Notes: generated from the sequence alone by a model not told the origin. Shown: positions 1 through 10,864, counted from the first letter of the stretch. The stretch is DNA of 64,000 nt from Isoperla grammatica (GCA_945910005.1 OX246744.1:1803950-1867949), one strand, 5' to 3'. Numbers and translations are program-made.

Positions 1-616
1 CCCCGATTTGTCTATTAAAATTGCTTTAAAACGATTCAAAGTTGTCAAAAACAACCTTAATAAAATTGAATCGCGTCTTCAAAGCATCTTGAAGCTAATT
101 TCATCCGTCAGGGCCCCTATTCTGGTACTCAAGATGCAATCGCTTGCAAAACTTGCGCCCGGGTTATACGGAATAGGGGACGCAACTTTATAACCGGCTG
201 CAACCTCCTAAAACTGTTTTGGAATGAAGTCGGGTTTTCCGCAGTGTAGGGGTGACAAACCGCTTCTGTTTTCCTAGGATGGATAGGTGACGTATCTGTT
301 GGAAATGTCGAGGAAAAGCTTCGTGAAAACGTACGAATAGCCCATCAATGACTGTTCTGTGAGGTAAATGTGTCATCGCGACAAAGTGTTACATCCAAGG
401 TATGGATATGAGGTTAACGACTGACGCTAGCACACCTGCAGGACGGCCAAGATGCATTCTACAGGTAGCGGCGGCAGTAGCAAGTAGTTAATTACTCAAT
501 AAATATCGACGACGCTTTATAACTGTCTGTCTTCAACGTACTTCCCGCTCTGCGCGCGTCCTTGTTACATTGTAACAACCCGCTCGTTCGTGATTGGTTA
601 AACAACATTGAAAACA
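1..616 (+). other. anonymous left edge
   Basis: No gene, RNA or repeat recognised. A 61-codon open frame at 8-193 has no known domain. Confidence 0.6.
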
Positions 617-1962
617 TGGGGGGCTATTCCTGAAAGTTGTCACGGGGTAACAGTCCTCATTGTAAGTGATATCTACGTGGTTATCACTTGCTATTGGCTG
701 ATTGCTGTGGCGGACCGCGTGGAAAACACTCTAGCAACAATAGCAAGTGATATCTAAGTGGTTATCACTTGCTATTGGCTGATTGCTGTGGCGGACCGCG
801 TTGAAAACACTCAATCAGCCAATTGCAAGTGATAACCACGTAGATATCACTTGCTATTGGCTGATTGCTATGGCGGACCGCGTGGAAAACACTCAATAAG
901 ACAATAGCAATGATATCTACGTGGTTATCACTTGCTATTGGCTGATTGCTGTGGCGGACCGCGTTGAAAACACTCAATCAGCCAATTGCAAGTGATAACC
1001 ACGTAGATATCACTTGCTATTGGCTGACTGCTGTGGCGGACCGCGTGGAAAACACTCAGTCAGCCAATAGCAAGTGATATCTACGTGGTTATCACTCGCT
1101 ATTGGCTGATTGCTATGGCGGACCGCGTGGAAAACACTCAATCAGACAATAGTAAGTGATGTCTACGTGGTTATCACTTGCTATTGGCTGATTGAGTGTT
1201 TTCCGCGCGGTCCGCCACAGCAATCAGCCAATAGCAAGTGATATCTACGTGGTTATCACTTGCTATTGGCTGATTGCTTTGGCGGACCGCGTGGAAAACA
1301 CTCAATCAGTCAATAGCAAGTGATATCTACGTGGTTATCACTTGTTATTGGCTGATTGCTGTGGCGGACCGCGTGGAAAACACTCAATCAGCCAATAGCA
1401 AGTGATATCTACGTGGTTACCACTTGCTATTGGCTGATTGCTGTGGCGGACCGCGTGGAAAACACTCAATCAGCCAATAGCAAGTGATATCTACGTGGCT
1501 ATCACTTGCTATTGCCTGATTGCTGTGGCGGACCGCGTGGAAAACCCTCAGTCAGCCAATAGCAAGTGATATCTACGTGGTTATCACTTGCTATTGGCTG
1601 ATTGCTGTGGCGGACCGCGTGGAAAACACTCAATCAGCCAATAGCAAGTGATATGTACGTGGTTATCACTTGCGGTTAGCTGATAGCTGTGGCGGACCGC
1701 GTGGAAAACACTAAACCAGACAATAGCAAGTGATATCTACGTGGTTATCACTTGCTATTGACTGATTGTTGTGGCGGACCGCGTGGAAAACACTCAATCA
1801 GCCAATAGCAAGTGATATCTACGTGGTTATCACTTCCTATTGGCTGATTGCTGTGGCGGACCGCGTGGAAAACACTCAAATCAGCCAATAGCAAGTGATA
1901 ACAACGTAGATATCACTTAAAGTGAGTATTGTCACCGTTACAACTTTCAGGAATATCCCCCA
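617..1962. mobile_element. inverted-repeat-bounded element filled with an 82-bp satellite
   Basis: Left flank 617-655 ('ggggggctattcctgaaag', 'ttgtcacgg') is matched in inverted orientation at about 1922-1962 ('ctttcaggaatatccccc'). The intervening 1.26 kb is the 82-bp array described separately. Terminal inverted repeats around a tandem array are characteristic of foldback-type elements, but the superfamily is unknown and no target duplication was clear. Confidence 0.75.
660..1920 (+). repeat. 82-bp satellite, about 15 copies, with two internal hairpins per unit
   Basis: Unit landmarks: 'caagtgatatctacgtgg', 'ttatcacttgctattggc', 'gctgtggcggaccgcgtgg', 'aaaacactcaatcagcc'. Each unit contains two inverted pairs. 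CAAGTGATA pairs with TATCACTTG around a 10-base loop, and ATTGGCTGATTG pairs with CAATCAGCCAAT around a loop of about 30 bases. In three places (826-853, 989-1016, 1892-1918) the first loop is present in reverse orientation. At about 1183-1232 the second loop is reversed. Confidence 0.95.
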
Positions 1963-2959
1963 ATGTGGTCGTAAGATAAAGAATACGTTAAAAAAAAATA
2001 TATATTTTTAGTTACAAAGTACAGACAGATAACAAAGAACTTCAAATATTGCTTATATACCCCGTATGAATACATTGAAACCACCTGTTGCCATGTATCC
2101 GTCTCCTGTGAGTCTCTACCACTCCACAGTCCACGTTTACACGCACGTGTGACGACCCTGCATACTAATTAACGAGGCTTGATTAACGACGAGGCTTTGA
2201 ATTTGATACGCGCTTTAGAAGTAGCTCCATGGTTATTACTTAAAAAAAATGCATCTTTTAAAACCCATAAATAAACCAATCGTTTTTGGACTAGCCCAGA
2301 GCATTAATGTTTAGTGATTCAGTCGAGAAACCATTAACTTTTATGTCAGAACGGATAAAAATGCCCGTCTTAATAATTACCCCTCCTACTTTATTAACGG
2401 GCTCGATAGGTAAGTAATGTTTTAACCGGATCCCCCCGTGTCTTTTTTCTTTTTTACACGCTCGCCTGGGCTGACCCGAGAGTTTTAAAACCCGAATTAC
2501 CTGGGCAAGAAGATATTAAAGTGTCATGTCTGCGGCCAATTATATCTCTCGGAAGATGATGGAACTCTTTCCGAAGTCATGATGAGAAGTATCACAGGCG
2601 GTGGAAGCTGAAGGTCACGCCAAGGTCGTCGTGCATCTCCGGTAAAGGTCGTCTCATTCCGGTCTTTCACTCGACCACGCCCCGGATCTCGCTCGCTGGC
2701 TGCTCGTGGCGTTCCGAACGATGTTTTTTCTGATAACGGAGTAAAGATGATGATGATGGTGTATCTTGTCTTTCGAGATCTAGGCTAGTTTAGGTAATTG
2801 TCGGCCTTGCCCCTATTGTCACGGTTTGAAACCTTCCGTCATGTCCGCCATGACGTTGACGTCACACCCACAGCCTTAAAACTTAGATATATACACATGG
2901 CGATGATCCTGTATCAATAAGTCCAGTTGGATTGCGGTGAACGTATTACTATTATTATG
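1963..2959 (+). other. anonymous segment
   Basis: AT-rich to about 2450, then mixed composition. Nothing recognised. Confidence 0.6.
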
Positions 2960-3257
2960 AGTGGTGTATTCGAGCCTAGGCACTTTTATTTGGCGCCTAG
3001 GCTAGCCTAGGTGCTTTTTCACAGTACTATTGTTAAAATTTCAAGAACCCATGTAGTTAGTATTCACAACATCTATAATCGATAAAAAATATGTTACCTC
3101 AACGTCTTCATGTATTCAGGTTTAATTTCTGTAAAATCTTTTTCCGACCACTTAAAACAATCGCCATCGCCCCCCCCCCTTCCCCCCACGCAATCCCACT
3201 CCGTGCACACGTAAATTCGACCGCCTAGGCACTTTATATTTAGGAATACACCAGTGA
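2960..3257. mobile_element. MITE A, copy 1
   Basis: Ends 'agtggtgtattcgagcc' and 'ggaatacaccagtg', an inverted repeat of about 13 bp. Flanking octamers ATTATTAT and ATTATTTT differ by one base, which fits a hAT-type 8-bp duplication. The reverse complement of this element is at 6853-7096, sharing 'gttacctcaacgtcttcatg' and the CCTAGG-rich ends. The 77-codon minus-strand frame across it is not a gene. Confidence 0.85.
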
Positions 3258-4022
3258 TTATTTTGGTGTTTAACGACGTACTCGACAACTGGACGTCATA
3301 TAGAGAGATACTCAATGTTGTTAACACCTCATTGTAGCCAAATATGTGTTCTAGTCGCCGGGGACTTGCATGACGAATAACTGGTGACAGTTGAAGCCTA
3401 GGCCTAACCTTGTAAAGCGAAAATAGCTGAGCTGTAATTTTGCATTCTGGTTGTAGAGGGGCTTGAGGTACTTGTATATATATTTTTAATTAATTATTGA
3501 GGGAAAGGACAAGAAGGACGTAACGGGGACGAAAAGGGAAAGGGGAGGATGTCCTGGGGGATGTTGTAGGAGTCAGGACTAGGATTCGCCTTCATGACAG
3601 AGGAAACCCTTGGAAAAGAGGGATGATTTGACGTAATCAGGCACCACGACGTGTGATCTTTGCACCACAGGACGTACCCAGGATACGACGTGTGATCCTT
3701 GTACCCTCAGGACGTACTCAAGGCACCACGACGTGTGATATTTACATGACGTACCCAGGATGCGACGACGTACTCTGAACAGGACGTGTCTCCCGTCACA
3801 CATGTAGACGGGCTGGGAGTACCAACATATATACTCGGTACTCCTGTCCCCACATGGTCGGTACTCGGTACTCGCGCACTTCTCGGAACACTCAGCTCTG
3901 CCCTGCGATATGATACGGAAGATGACGCGCGAGCTGTGTCAACATTACTATAGCGAGATGGTGGGTGTGACACACTCGCACTCACACCATAGTTGGGCCT
4001 GGCTTGATAGGCAGCAATAGAC
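3258..4022 (+). repeat. anonymous DNA with a degenerate tandem of ACGTGTGATC
   Basis: At 3630-3790 a degenerate tandem recurs: 'cacgacgtgtgat' three times, alternating with 'ggacgtac' motifs. At about 3545-3615 there is a minus-strand fragment of the tRNA-derived SINE body ('aggattcgccttcatgac', 'gaggaaacccttggaaaa'). The remainder is unrecognised. Confidence 0.6.
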
Positions 4023-4140
4023 GATGTTCAGCATTGATCTAGAGGGCCGTGATTACTTCTACCTAAGGGTCCTTGATAGATCAACGACAACAATGCTCAA
4101 CAATAACTACTAGTTTTTAAATGTTATGCTAAGATGCAGT
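4023..4140. mobile_element. MITE B, partial copy
   Basis: Contains 'gatctagagggccgtgatt', 'aagggtccttgatagatc' and 'acaacaatgctcaacaat' as in the copies at 57541 and 60740; the second arm is missing. Confidence 0.75.
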
Positions 4141-4183
4141 TTTTAGTTTTTACTGTCCTTCATCGTCAGCTATCACCCCTCAT

Positions 4184-4991
4184 CAGTGGCGTAGGAATAG
4201 GGGGGGCAGCCCGGGCGAAGCCCGGGGGCCCGGGGTCTAGAGGGGCCCGGTTTTGAGACAAGCTTGATTTCAAAAGACCTGAATATCAGGATGGTCCGGA
4301 ACCGGGCCCTGGATACTGAGTAAAAAAATACAAAACAAGTAATTGTTTAAAACAATTGTTGAAGTACAAGTTGCATAACAATCATGAAAATCTGTATGCG
4401 AGTTATCTTTACCTTGCCCCTACCCCACGGGGCCCTAGCCGTCGCCCTGGCGGCCAACAGTCATTCATTGATGGCTACATCATGTCAATAATCCGCTGTT
4501 GATAGAATGTGCCTCATTTCTCAGAAATCCTTTTATTCACAACTCTGCACAGTCTGCAGTCACCACCCTCCAACCCCTTTAGAATACGACATGTCCACAC
4601 TTTTAGTCAGTTTGTGATTATCTTTTGCCAATAGTCACGGTCGTCGCAAAAGCTCTGATTTTCTATTTTAATAATGTCCTCATATAAACAATTAAGCGGG
4701 ATTAAAAAGCGTAAGAAGAAAACCGAGGAACAAGAAAAACAACGAAAAATTCCTAAAATAACTAGCTTTTCTTTTCACTCAAAAGTAACACTGCGTCGTG
4801 TCGTGTGAGTGCTATTGACAATGTTGTCGAATCCAATGGCGAATGGTGAGTACCAAGACTCGGTGTCAATAATACTTAAATTTTATAATAATTGCCTAAT
4901 AGTAAATAACATGCAGATTGTAGGCGTCAATGACAGGGGCCCGATAGCTCGGTGTAGCCCGGGGGCCCGTGGATTTCTAGCTACGCCACTG
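4184..4991. mobile_element. 808-bp hAT-like element with perfect 8-bp target duplication
   Basis: Begins CAGTGGCGTAG and ends CTACGCCACTG, an 11-bp perfect inverted repeat. It is flanked by identical octamers CCCCTCAT (4176-4183 and 4992-4999). Both subterminal regions carry G/C-rich 'gcccgggggcccg' sequence. No transposase is encoded; the 82-codon frame starting at 4809 runs out of the element. An 8-bp duplication with CAGTG-type ends identifies the hAT superfamily. Confidence 0.93.
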
Positions 4992-5010
4992 CCCCTCATC
5001 GTCTCTTATA

Positions 5011-5321
5011 TAGGGTACGCACAACAACAAAACACAGCAATGAAACAAATGAATTGAACCGATGGACAAACAAGCTGTCAAAAAAATATGAAGTTCTGAA
5101 GTTGGAAAAAACAAACGTTCAGAACGTTTACAAACTTTCAGATAGTTGCTTTTCATTACTGAACATAAATTTTAACTGGCGAGCAGTTACTATCGTTACA
5201 ACTAATTGTTTATCCTCATTATTTGCAAAAATATTACTTTGACAGCTTGTTGTTTGTCCACCAGTTCAATTAATTTATTCCATTGTTGTAGTTGCTTGTT
5301 ACGTCAGTTGTGCGTACCCTA
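5011..5321. mobile_element. 311-bp MITE flanked by TA (Tc1/mariner-like)
   Basis: The ends TAGGGTACGCACAAC and TTGTGCGTACCCTA are inverted repeats. Subterminal 'ggacaaacaagctgtca' and 'tgacagcttgttgtttgtcc' are also inverted, so each arm is about 75 bp. TA lies on both sides (5009-5010 and 5322-5323). No coding capacity. It starts 11 bp after the right target duplication of the hAT-like element. Confidence 0.85.
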
Positions 5322-5629
5322 TAGCATGATTGCAATAGCAACATAGCATAGGGGGTGTGAGCAAGCTTCTACGTACAGCTGAGCGCGTCGTAATTGCAAC
5401 ATCACCAGTATAACCACTCTCGCCTTTGTTTTGTCATCAAGGTCGGGTGCCATGTTTATATTATTCCGTTTCTTCTACTCGTCAGCAAATATTCGATTGC
5501 GACATAATATCAATAATGTTTTCTAATACAGAACACTGACCTCGCTAGAAAAATGTTTCGTGGATTGTTTTCGTGTGTGCAAATATGCGCTCGTGACGTC
5601 ACGACTCTAAACGTCTGCGGATGACGGCC

Positions 5630-5765
5630 CTCTTTATGACGACCCTCTTTCTCTTGTAAGTGACCCCGGTGATAGCGACCCTCTTGTTAGTGACCGCGGT
5701 GATAGCGACCCTCTTGTTAGTGACCCCGGTGATAGCGACCCTCTTGTTGAAGACCCTCTTGTTCG
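5630..5765 (+). repeat. 30-bp tandem repeat
   Basis: About four copies of a 30-bp unit built of 'gtgaccccggtgatagcg' and 'accctcttgtta'. Because 30 is a multiple of three, the frame reads VTPVIATLLL repeatedly; this is not evidence of a protein. Confidence 0.9.
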
Positions 5766-5879
5766 GGAACCCCTCGGTTTCCCGGGGGTTCGTTGTAATT
5801 ATTGTCCTACGTCATCCTCGCGACTCGACTATCACTATTGCAATAATAGAGACTTGTAGCAACAATGTTCATCGCTAGT

Positions 5880-6090
5880 CATTTGGACAATGTGACATGA
5901 CATGCCCAGGGTGACTCTGCCAGTCGTAAGAGGCGACAAAAGGAAACGCTGTCCCTTTCCCTTCACTGTCTCTCTTAGCCCTGCCCTCTCTTGCTGGACT
6001 CCCCTTATGACGACCCCCGCGATGGTTGCTGGATCTGATTCGGAAGACGTCATGTGACCCCAGCTGTCGAGTACGTCGATAATCAATCAA
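5880..6090 (-). repeat. SINE-like repeat C, minus orientation
   Basis: Minus-strand copy of a dispersed repeat. In this orientation it reads 'ctctgccagtcgtaagagg', 'ttgctggactccccttatg', 'gatctgattcggaagacg', 'agctgtcgagtacgtcg', ending in (ATCA)n. Other copies are at 9246-9480, 9545-9640, 39635-39790, 41090-41260, 45200-45385, 46160-46225 and 46535-46580. Confidence 0.85.
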
Positions 6091-6179
6091 TCAATCAATG
6101 GTGGGTGGGTAAGTTGAACAGTTGGGCCTGGATAAGAAAATCGATGTAGAGAGGATGGGTCTCTACGGCTCCATACAAT

Positions 6180-6235
6180 AGTGTCTTCGTGTGTCTTCGT
6201 CTGTCTTCGTCTGTCTTCGTCTGTCTTCGAGTGCG
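6180..6235 (+). repeat. 10-bp tandem TGTCTTCGTC
   Basis: About five copies of TGTCTTCGTC or a near variant. Confidence 0.9.
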
Positions 6236-6852
6236 AGTGAATCAAGCAGACAAGACAACGAAAGTTTGCTCGTCTGAAACTCGTCTGAAAGTTTGGCGAG
6301 TTATCCATCATAGTCGCGTGGGATGATTTCCAAAACGGAGCGAGGCTCCTCCCTCCCTCGGGGCACGTCCCAGCCGATGTAGGTTCTGACACACTTTGCA
6401 ACCTAACCTAACCGGCCTGCCGGCGACTTTCCTCGCGGTATCGCCAAACACAAACACACAACACAAACACAACACAGTCCCATTGCAACGTGCCAAGACA
6501 CGTTTTTAACGGAATAATAGAAACATTATTTATTATTATTCTAATAAAATGTCATTTTCATACATTATTATTACAATAATATTAAAATTTCATTGATATC
6601 GATCATCGTAGTTTCTTCTACGCACATTTCTTTCAGCTCCTTGTGCGAAATAAAAACAAAAATTCCCGTCAAGGTACTTTTGGTGCACATCTGTGCATTT
6701 TACAGCGGCCAACTGAAACAAAATGACTAAGTTTCTGCGTGTATTTTTTAACAAAAACTAATGTCTTTGGTATTTAATACAAAAAATACTGTCTATGAAA
6801 GTTAAATGGTAATTTGCCATTTCTCCTTTGCGAGGGGGGGGGGGGTTATCCC
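6236..6852 (+). other. anonymous AT-rich segment
   Basis: Includes 'cctaacctaacc' (6402-6413), two units of the arthropod-type TTAGG telomere repeat. Two units are far too few to indicate a telomere. A G run lies at about 6834-6845. Confidence 0.5.
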
Positions 6853-7096
6853 CAGTGGTGTATTCCTAAAATATAATGGCCTAGGCGGTCGAATTCACGT
6901 GTGCACGGGGTGGGGGTGTGGGGATGCCCGGAAAATGATTTTACATAAATTAAACCTGAATACATGAAGACGTTGAGGTAACATATTTTTTCTCAATTAC
7001 AGATATTGTGAATAATACATACATGGGTTCTTGAAATTTAAACGACAGTACTGTGAAAAAGTGCCTAGGCCCGCCTAGGCTCGAATACATCACTGG
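6853..7096. mobile_element. MITE A, copy 2 (inverted relative to copy 1)
   Basis: Reverse complement of 2960-3257, starting 'cagtggtgtattcctaaa' and ending 'cgaatacatcactgg', with the shared interior 'acatgaagacgttgaggtaa'. Shorter than copy 1 by deletions in the C-run region. No convincing target duplication. Confidence 0.85.
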
Positions 7097-7330
7097 TTGA
7101 GCATCAGTTTACGCTAGACTAAAAAGGTCGTTGATGCTTGACGCGGTGAGTCACGCGCATGCGCGCATTGCTGACCGCTGTGACGTAACGGTTGGCTGGC
7201 ACGGAGATACGGAAGGCCGTGGGTCGACCCCAGGAATGCGTCCTAGGTACCCGTTATACTTTGCAGGCTAGGCAGGCATCTTCCCATGGCCGGATACTCT
7301 AATGTCTACGGCAACAATGCTTTGGGTGCT

Positions 7331-7600
7331 GCTGGACTAGCCGAAGTAGAGCCTAATAATGTAATAATAATAATATACCAGTCTTGATTTTTGACCAGTC
7401 TTAATACCAGTCTTGAAAAAGCCACCAACGTGGGTGGCGAAACGTCGAGTGAAAACTCTGGACCGACACGACGAAACAACCCAGAAGGAAATATCAATCT
7501 GTTCCCATCTACGGGTCGTGAAAGCCTCCAAACAACTAAATAATAATATTGTTAGTAGGAAACCCGTTATAGGGTGCACAAATGCCCCTCTTCAGGTGAC
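7331..7600 (+). other. possible retroelement end fragment (GAAACGTC motif)
   Basis: Contains CCACC-aacgt-GGGTGG, a short hairpin, followed by CGAAACGTCGAG (7437-7449), then 'acgaaacaacccagaaggaa'. A short hairpin followed by GAAACGTC is common at the ends of invertebrate Penelope-like and related retroelements. No reverse transcriptase sequence was seen, so this is a weak call. Confidence 0.3.
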
Positions 7601-7609
7601 TAACTAGGT

Positions 7610-7840
7610 TATTAGGGTGTTTGGATAGCTGGGAAGGAATGTCCGAGGGCTGTTGGAAGGACTCAATCCCAGTATTCGCCTTTACGACTGAGGAAAACCT
7701 CGGAAAAAACTTCAGTCAGGATATTATCCGGTGGCCGGAATCGAACCGGCGACCTCCGGAAGTAGAGTCTCACGTCTTCAAGGACAGGGTCTCCTTTTGT
7801 CGCCTCTTACAACTGGCAGAGTCACCCTGGGCCTGAGAAT
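7610..7840 (-). repeat. tRNA-derived SINE, minus orientation
   Basis: On the plus strand: 'gtttggatagctgggaagg', 'ggactcaatcccagtattcg', 'gactgaggaaaacctcgg', then 'ggtggccggaatcgaaccgg'. The last contains the reverse complement of a Pol III B box (GGTTCGATTCC). The head belongs at the right and the body at the left. The adjoining 'gtcgcctcttacaactggc' is also found in repeat C. Confidence 0.8.
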
Positions 7841-8884
7841 GCATCCACCGTTGACTAGGACTACTTGTATTTGTCGATAGTAAGAATGTGATCTATCCAT
7901 GGCCAATCAGCCAATCACTGTGATGCGACAGTGGCTTGTTCACCTTGTTGCACAGAGGATATGAAGTCTTTGCCCGGAAACGTCGTTAGCCTAGGTCACT
8001 ACGTCACGTCATACCTCGCCGTGAGTGACCTAGGACAATATAGTTACCATGGCAACCTTTATGTCGGGGACGCCCAAGACTAAAGCATCCTAGCCCATGA
8101 TAATTTGGTCACACCTTCCTAAAAGTGTGTTGTTAGTGTTCTAGCTTGCACTTCATGTGGAAAATGTCATTATTTTGAGTGAATCTGACACACACACACA
8201 TATGTCCACATATACTGTTCAAGTAATTCTCGATTTAAAATTCATTTTAGTGGTTATTTAAAAATATTTACCCGTTTTATTTCCACTATAATAAGTGTAC
8301 CTTAAAAAAAAAACAAAAAAACATGAACACAGTGAAATTCTGTAAAGTTACTCTTTTTCATTTTAATACACGCGCTTGGATATCATATTGTTGTAGCTAA
8401 ATGGTTGTTAGAATTACTATCAAATTTCGCCAAGTTATCATCTACATGATGTTGCATACACATTTCTAAAATAATGTTACGAATTTTGAGTTGCAATTGA
8501 TTGATGACACTTCAATTCGCATTGCTTAGATTCAAACTGCGTTGAATGGTTCCTTTCTAATGTCCGTACACGATCATGGCTAGGTTTGAGTAGAATCAAC
8601 ACCGCATAGCCAATGTTTTCTCATGTCTGAGTGGACACAGAACAGTCAATACATATATAAGTGTCACGTTGTCTCTGCTGTGGCTACCGGCGAAGTTTCT
8701 CATCTAATTGAAACAACAACTCATCCTCAAATAGGTTAGGTTAGTAATTAAATGGCGACAACGACGACGATTAGGGTCGCCCGGTGTGGTTTCACTTTTA
8801 TCCCCGAGGTGTTGTTATTGGGCCTAGCTAGACTAGACTCATCCTCCGAGGCTCGGATAAGAAAGCTGTCACGTCCGAGCAGTA
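7841..8884 (+). other. anonymous segment
   Basis: No gene seen. Short (AC)n near 8189-8200. Confidence 0.6.
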
Positions 8885-9185
8885 AATAAATAAAATAAGT
8901 AAATCCACATTTAGAGTCTACCCACTCAGTAACGAAACTGATTTGCAGTGGGGGACTTTAATTTAAAGTGACTAAACCAACCCTGTAGGCTCCAAACACC
9001 ATTGACGAGTGAGCGATAACCAATCAAAGATAGATATTTCAAATATGAAACATATGAATCAGTGATTGGACAGTGCGAACAACTGCGGACAAATGTCAGA
9101 ATCAACAAGGCCGATTCAGAACAACTTTGAATTTATTGAGTGCTTCGTTGCTAGGACGGCTCCAAAGTCACCGTTTACTTATTCC
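8885..9185 (-). repeat. SINE-like repeat D, minus orientation
   Basis: A nearly full copy: A/T-rich tail at the left, then 'agagtctacccactcagtaa', 'ctgatttgcagtgggggac', 'gagcgataaccaatcaaag', ending 'cgttgctaggacggctccaa' at the right. Confidence 0.85.
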
Positions 9186-9245
9186 TAAGACAAGAAGGGT
9201 AGGAACAATGGTGCCACACCCGCCCCCTGAGAAATGTGGCGCTTT

Positions 9246-9480
9246 ATAAGGGTTATTGATTTATTGATTGATTATTCGACGTACTCAACAGCTTAGGTCA
9301 TATTATAAAGTCTCCGGAATTTTATCCATTATTAGAAATCGAGGGGGTCGTCATAAGCAAGGGAGGCAGGACCAAGTGGGAGGAGGAATCTTAATTAAGA
9401 CAGTGGGGTGGTAAGCGACATGGTTTGTCGTCTCTTACGACTGGCAGAGTCACCCTGGGTCTATTCTACCCCGAGCCACC
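9246..9480 (+). repeat. SINE-like repeat C
   Basis: Plus orientation: 'cgacgtactcaacagctta', 'ggtcgtcataagcaaggg', 'caggaccaagtgggagg', 'tcttacgactggcagagtc'. Confidence 0.8.
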
Positions 9481-9544
9481 TTATTTTTTGTAGTATTTCA
9501 TAATTTTGGTTCTTAAGAGTATGTATGTAAGAGTAGTATGTATT

Positions 9545-9640
9545 ACGGGGGGAGGGGGTCGTCACAGGGTCGTCAAAAGGGGAGTCCAGCAAGGGAGGAC
9601 AGGACCAAGTGGGAGGAAGAATCTTATACACGTACAGTAT
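9545..9640 (+). repeat. SINE-like repeat C, fragment
   Basis: Contains 'ggagtccagcaagggagg' and 'caggaccaagtgggaggaag' as in other copies. Confidence 0.75.
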
Positions 9641-9887
9641 GCCTTATGAGTATGTATTTATATTGTGGTATTATTATGCTTGTTCTACTAATTCTGTGTT
9701 GAGTAACTTCTATTTTGCTGCATAAAAAGCAGCTCGGCAACAGTTTCCAGCTAATATGACGCCAGCTTCTTATCCCCCCCCCCCCCCCTCGCCTTGTACG
9801 CACTCACCCACGTGTCAGCTGTTACATGTGTGCAGGCTACACGCACGTGCGTCACTGTGGCTAACACGTCACGTGCCGGATGTCTCT

Positions 9888-9888
<1 letters not shown>

Positions 9889-9976
<88 letters not shown>
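9889..9976 (+). repeat. (CAGA)n microsatellite, about 22 units
   Basis: Pure tetranucleotide repeat. It yields DRQT or SVCL repeats in open frames on both strands, which are not genes. Confidence 0.98.
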
Positions 9977-10035
9977 GACTTATTATGACGTGGGTGAGCG
10001 AGGCAAGACATGGACAGGAGGGCAGGCCAGGTGTC

Positions 10036-10070
10036 GCGGACGGGGCTCGAACCCATATCCCAGCAGTTTT
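10036..10070 (-). other. tRNA-like B box (SINE head remnant)
   Basis: On the minus strand 'atgggttcgagccccgtcc' matches a Pol III B box. No complete cloverleaf could be drawn, so it is read as a degraded tRNA-derived head. Confidence 0.4.
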
Positions 10071-10109
10071 GAGGGTAAAAGGGACTGAGCTCGATCAATT
10101 ATTGATTTT

Positions 10110-10392
10110 GTATTGATATCTTTGAGAACGCTTCTATATCTATTGAAAAAGCGATGCTTACCCGAGATTTGGGTTTAACAGCTAGACAGTGTTTTTATAA
10201 TAAGCTTTAAAATATTGTAGTTGCTATACGGTTGTTATATCTGTAGGTCAAGATCGTTAATAACAATCGTTACAGTTTAAAGCTTTTTTTTAAATTCATT
10301 GTTTAGCGGTTTCAAAATCAAATCTCAAGTAAGAACGAACCACTTTTTCAATATCTCGATGCGTTACGCGTCAAGATATCGATAAAATACCG
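10110..10392. mobile_element. MITE of the 'GAAGCGTT' family
   Basis: The left end 'gatatctttgagaacgctt' and the right end 'gcgttacgcgtcaagatatc' are imperfect inverted repeats. The interior is AT-rich. Related to the copies at 27113, 24740, 54050 and 55045. Confidence 0.7.
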
Positions 10393-10864
10393 TTAGCTTG
10401 GCGTGGTTCAACATTGCAAGGTATCCATTGCCGTTATCAGGCAAACCTATCTGCGAGAATGTTTATAAGACCAGACCACGTCTATCAATGTGAATGACGC
10501 CCATGTTGATAGAACGTGCATTGTTTCTCTAAGCCCCTAGGGTATCAAATCCTTTCTGTGGTTATTTCAACCTATCGTAAAACTGCCGAAAGTGTAAAAC
10601 TCTGCGACTATGTAGGTCAGTCAAGCTGGAGACAAATGGAACACAATGGCCGTAAAAAGCAATCAACAGGTAGGTTGGGTTGTTGATCGGATGTTATCAG
10701 TTTATTGATCACTTGCGATTTCAAATTCCGAGTAAATCAATTTCTTAACTTTCATCGTCGGTGCTCCATAAAAAGCGAAACGGGGCCGGAAACACGACAT
10801 CGACAACAACACAGGAAGCTCGAGTGAGAGTCTTCTTCATCTCTGTCGTCTTGAAAGCGAAACC
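10393..10864 (+). other. anonymous segment
   Basis: No gene or repeat recognised. Confidence 0.6.

Noticed and set aside
617..1920. CRISPR array
   Set aside because: The repeats are 82-bp tandem units without unique spacers, in eukaryotic DNA with spliced genes; no cas genes.
6402..6413. Telomere-type repeat (CCTAA)n
   Set aside because: Only two to three units, inside ordinary sequence; similar pairs occur by chance.
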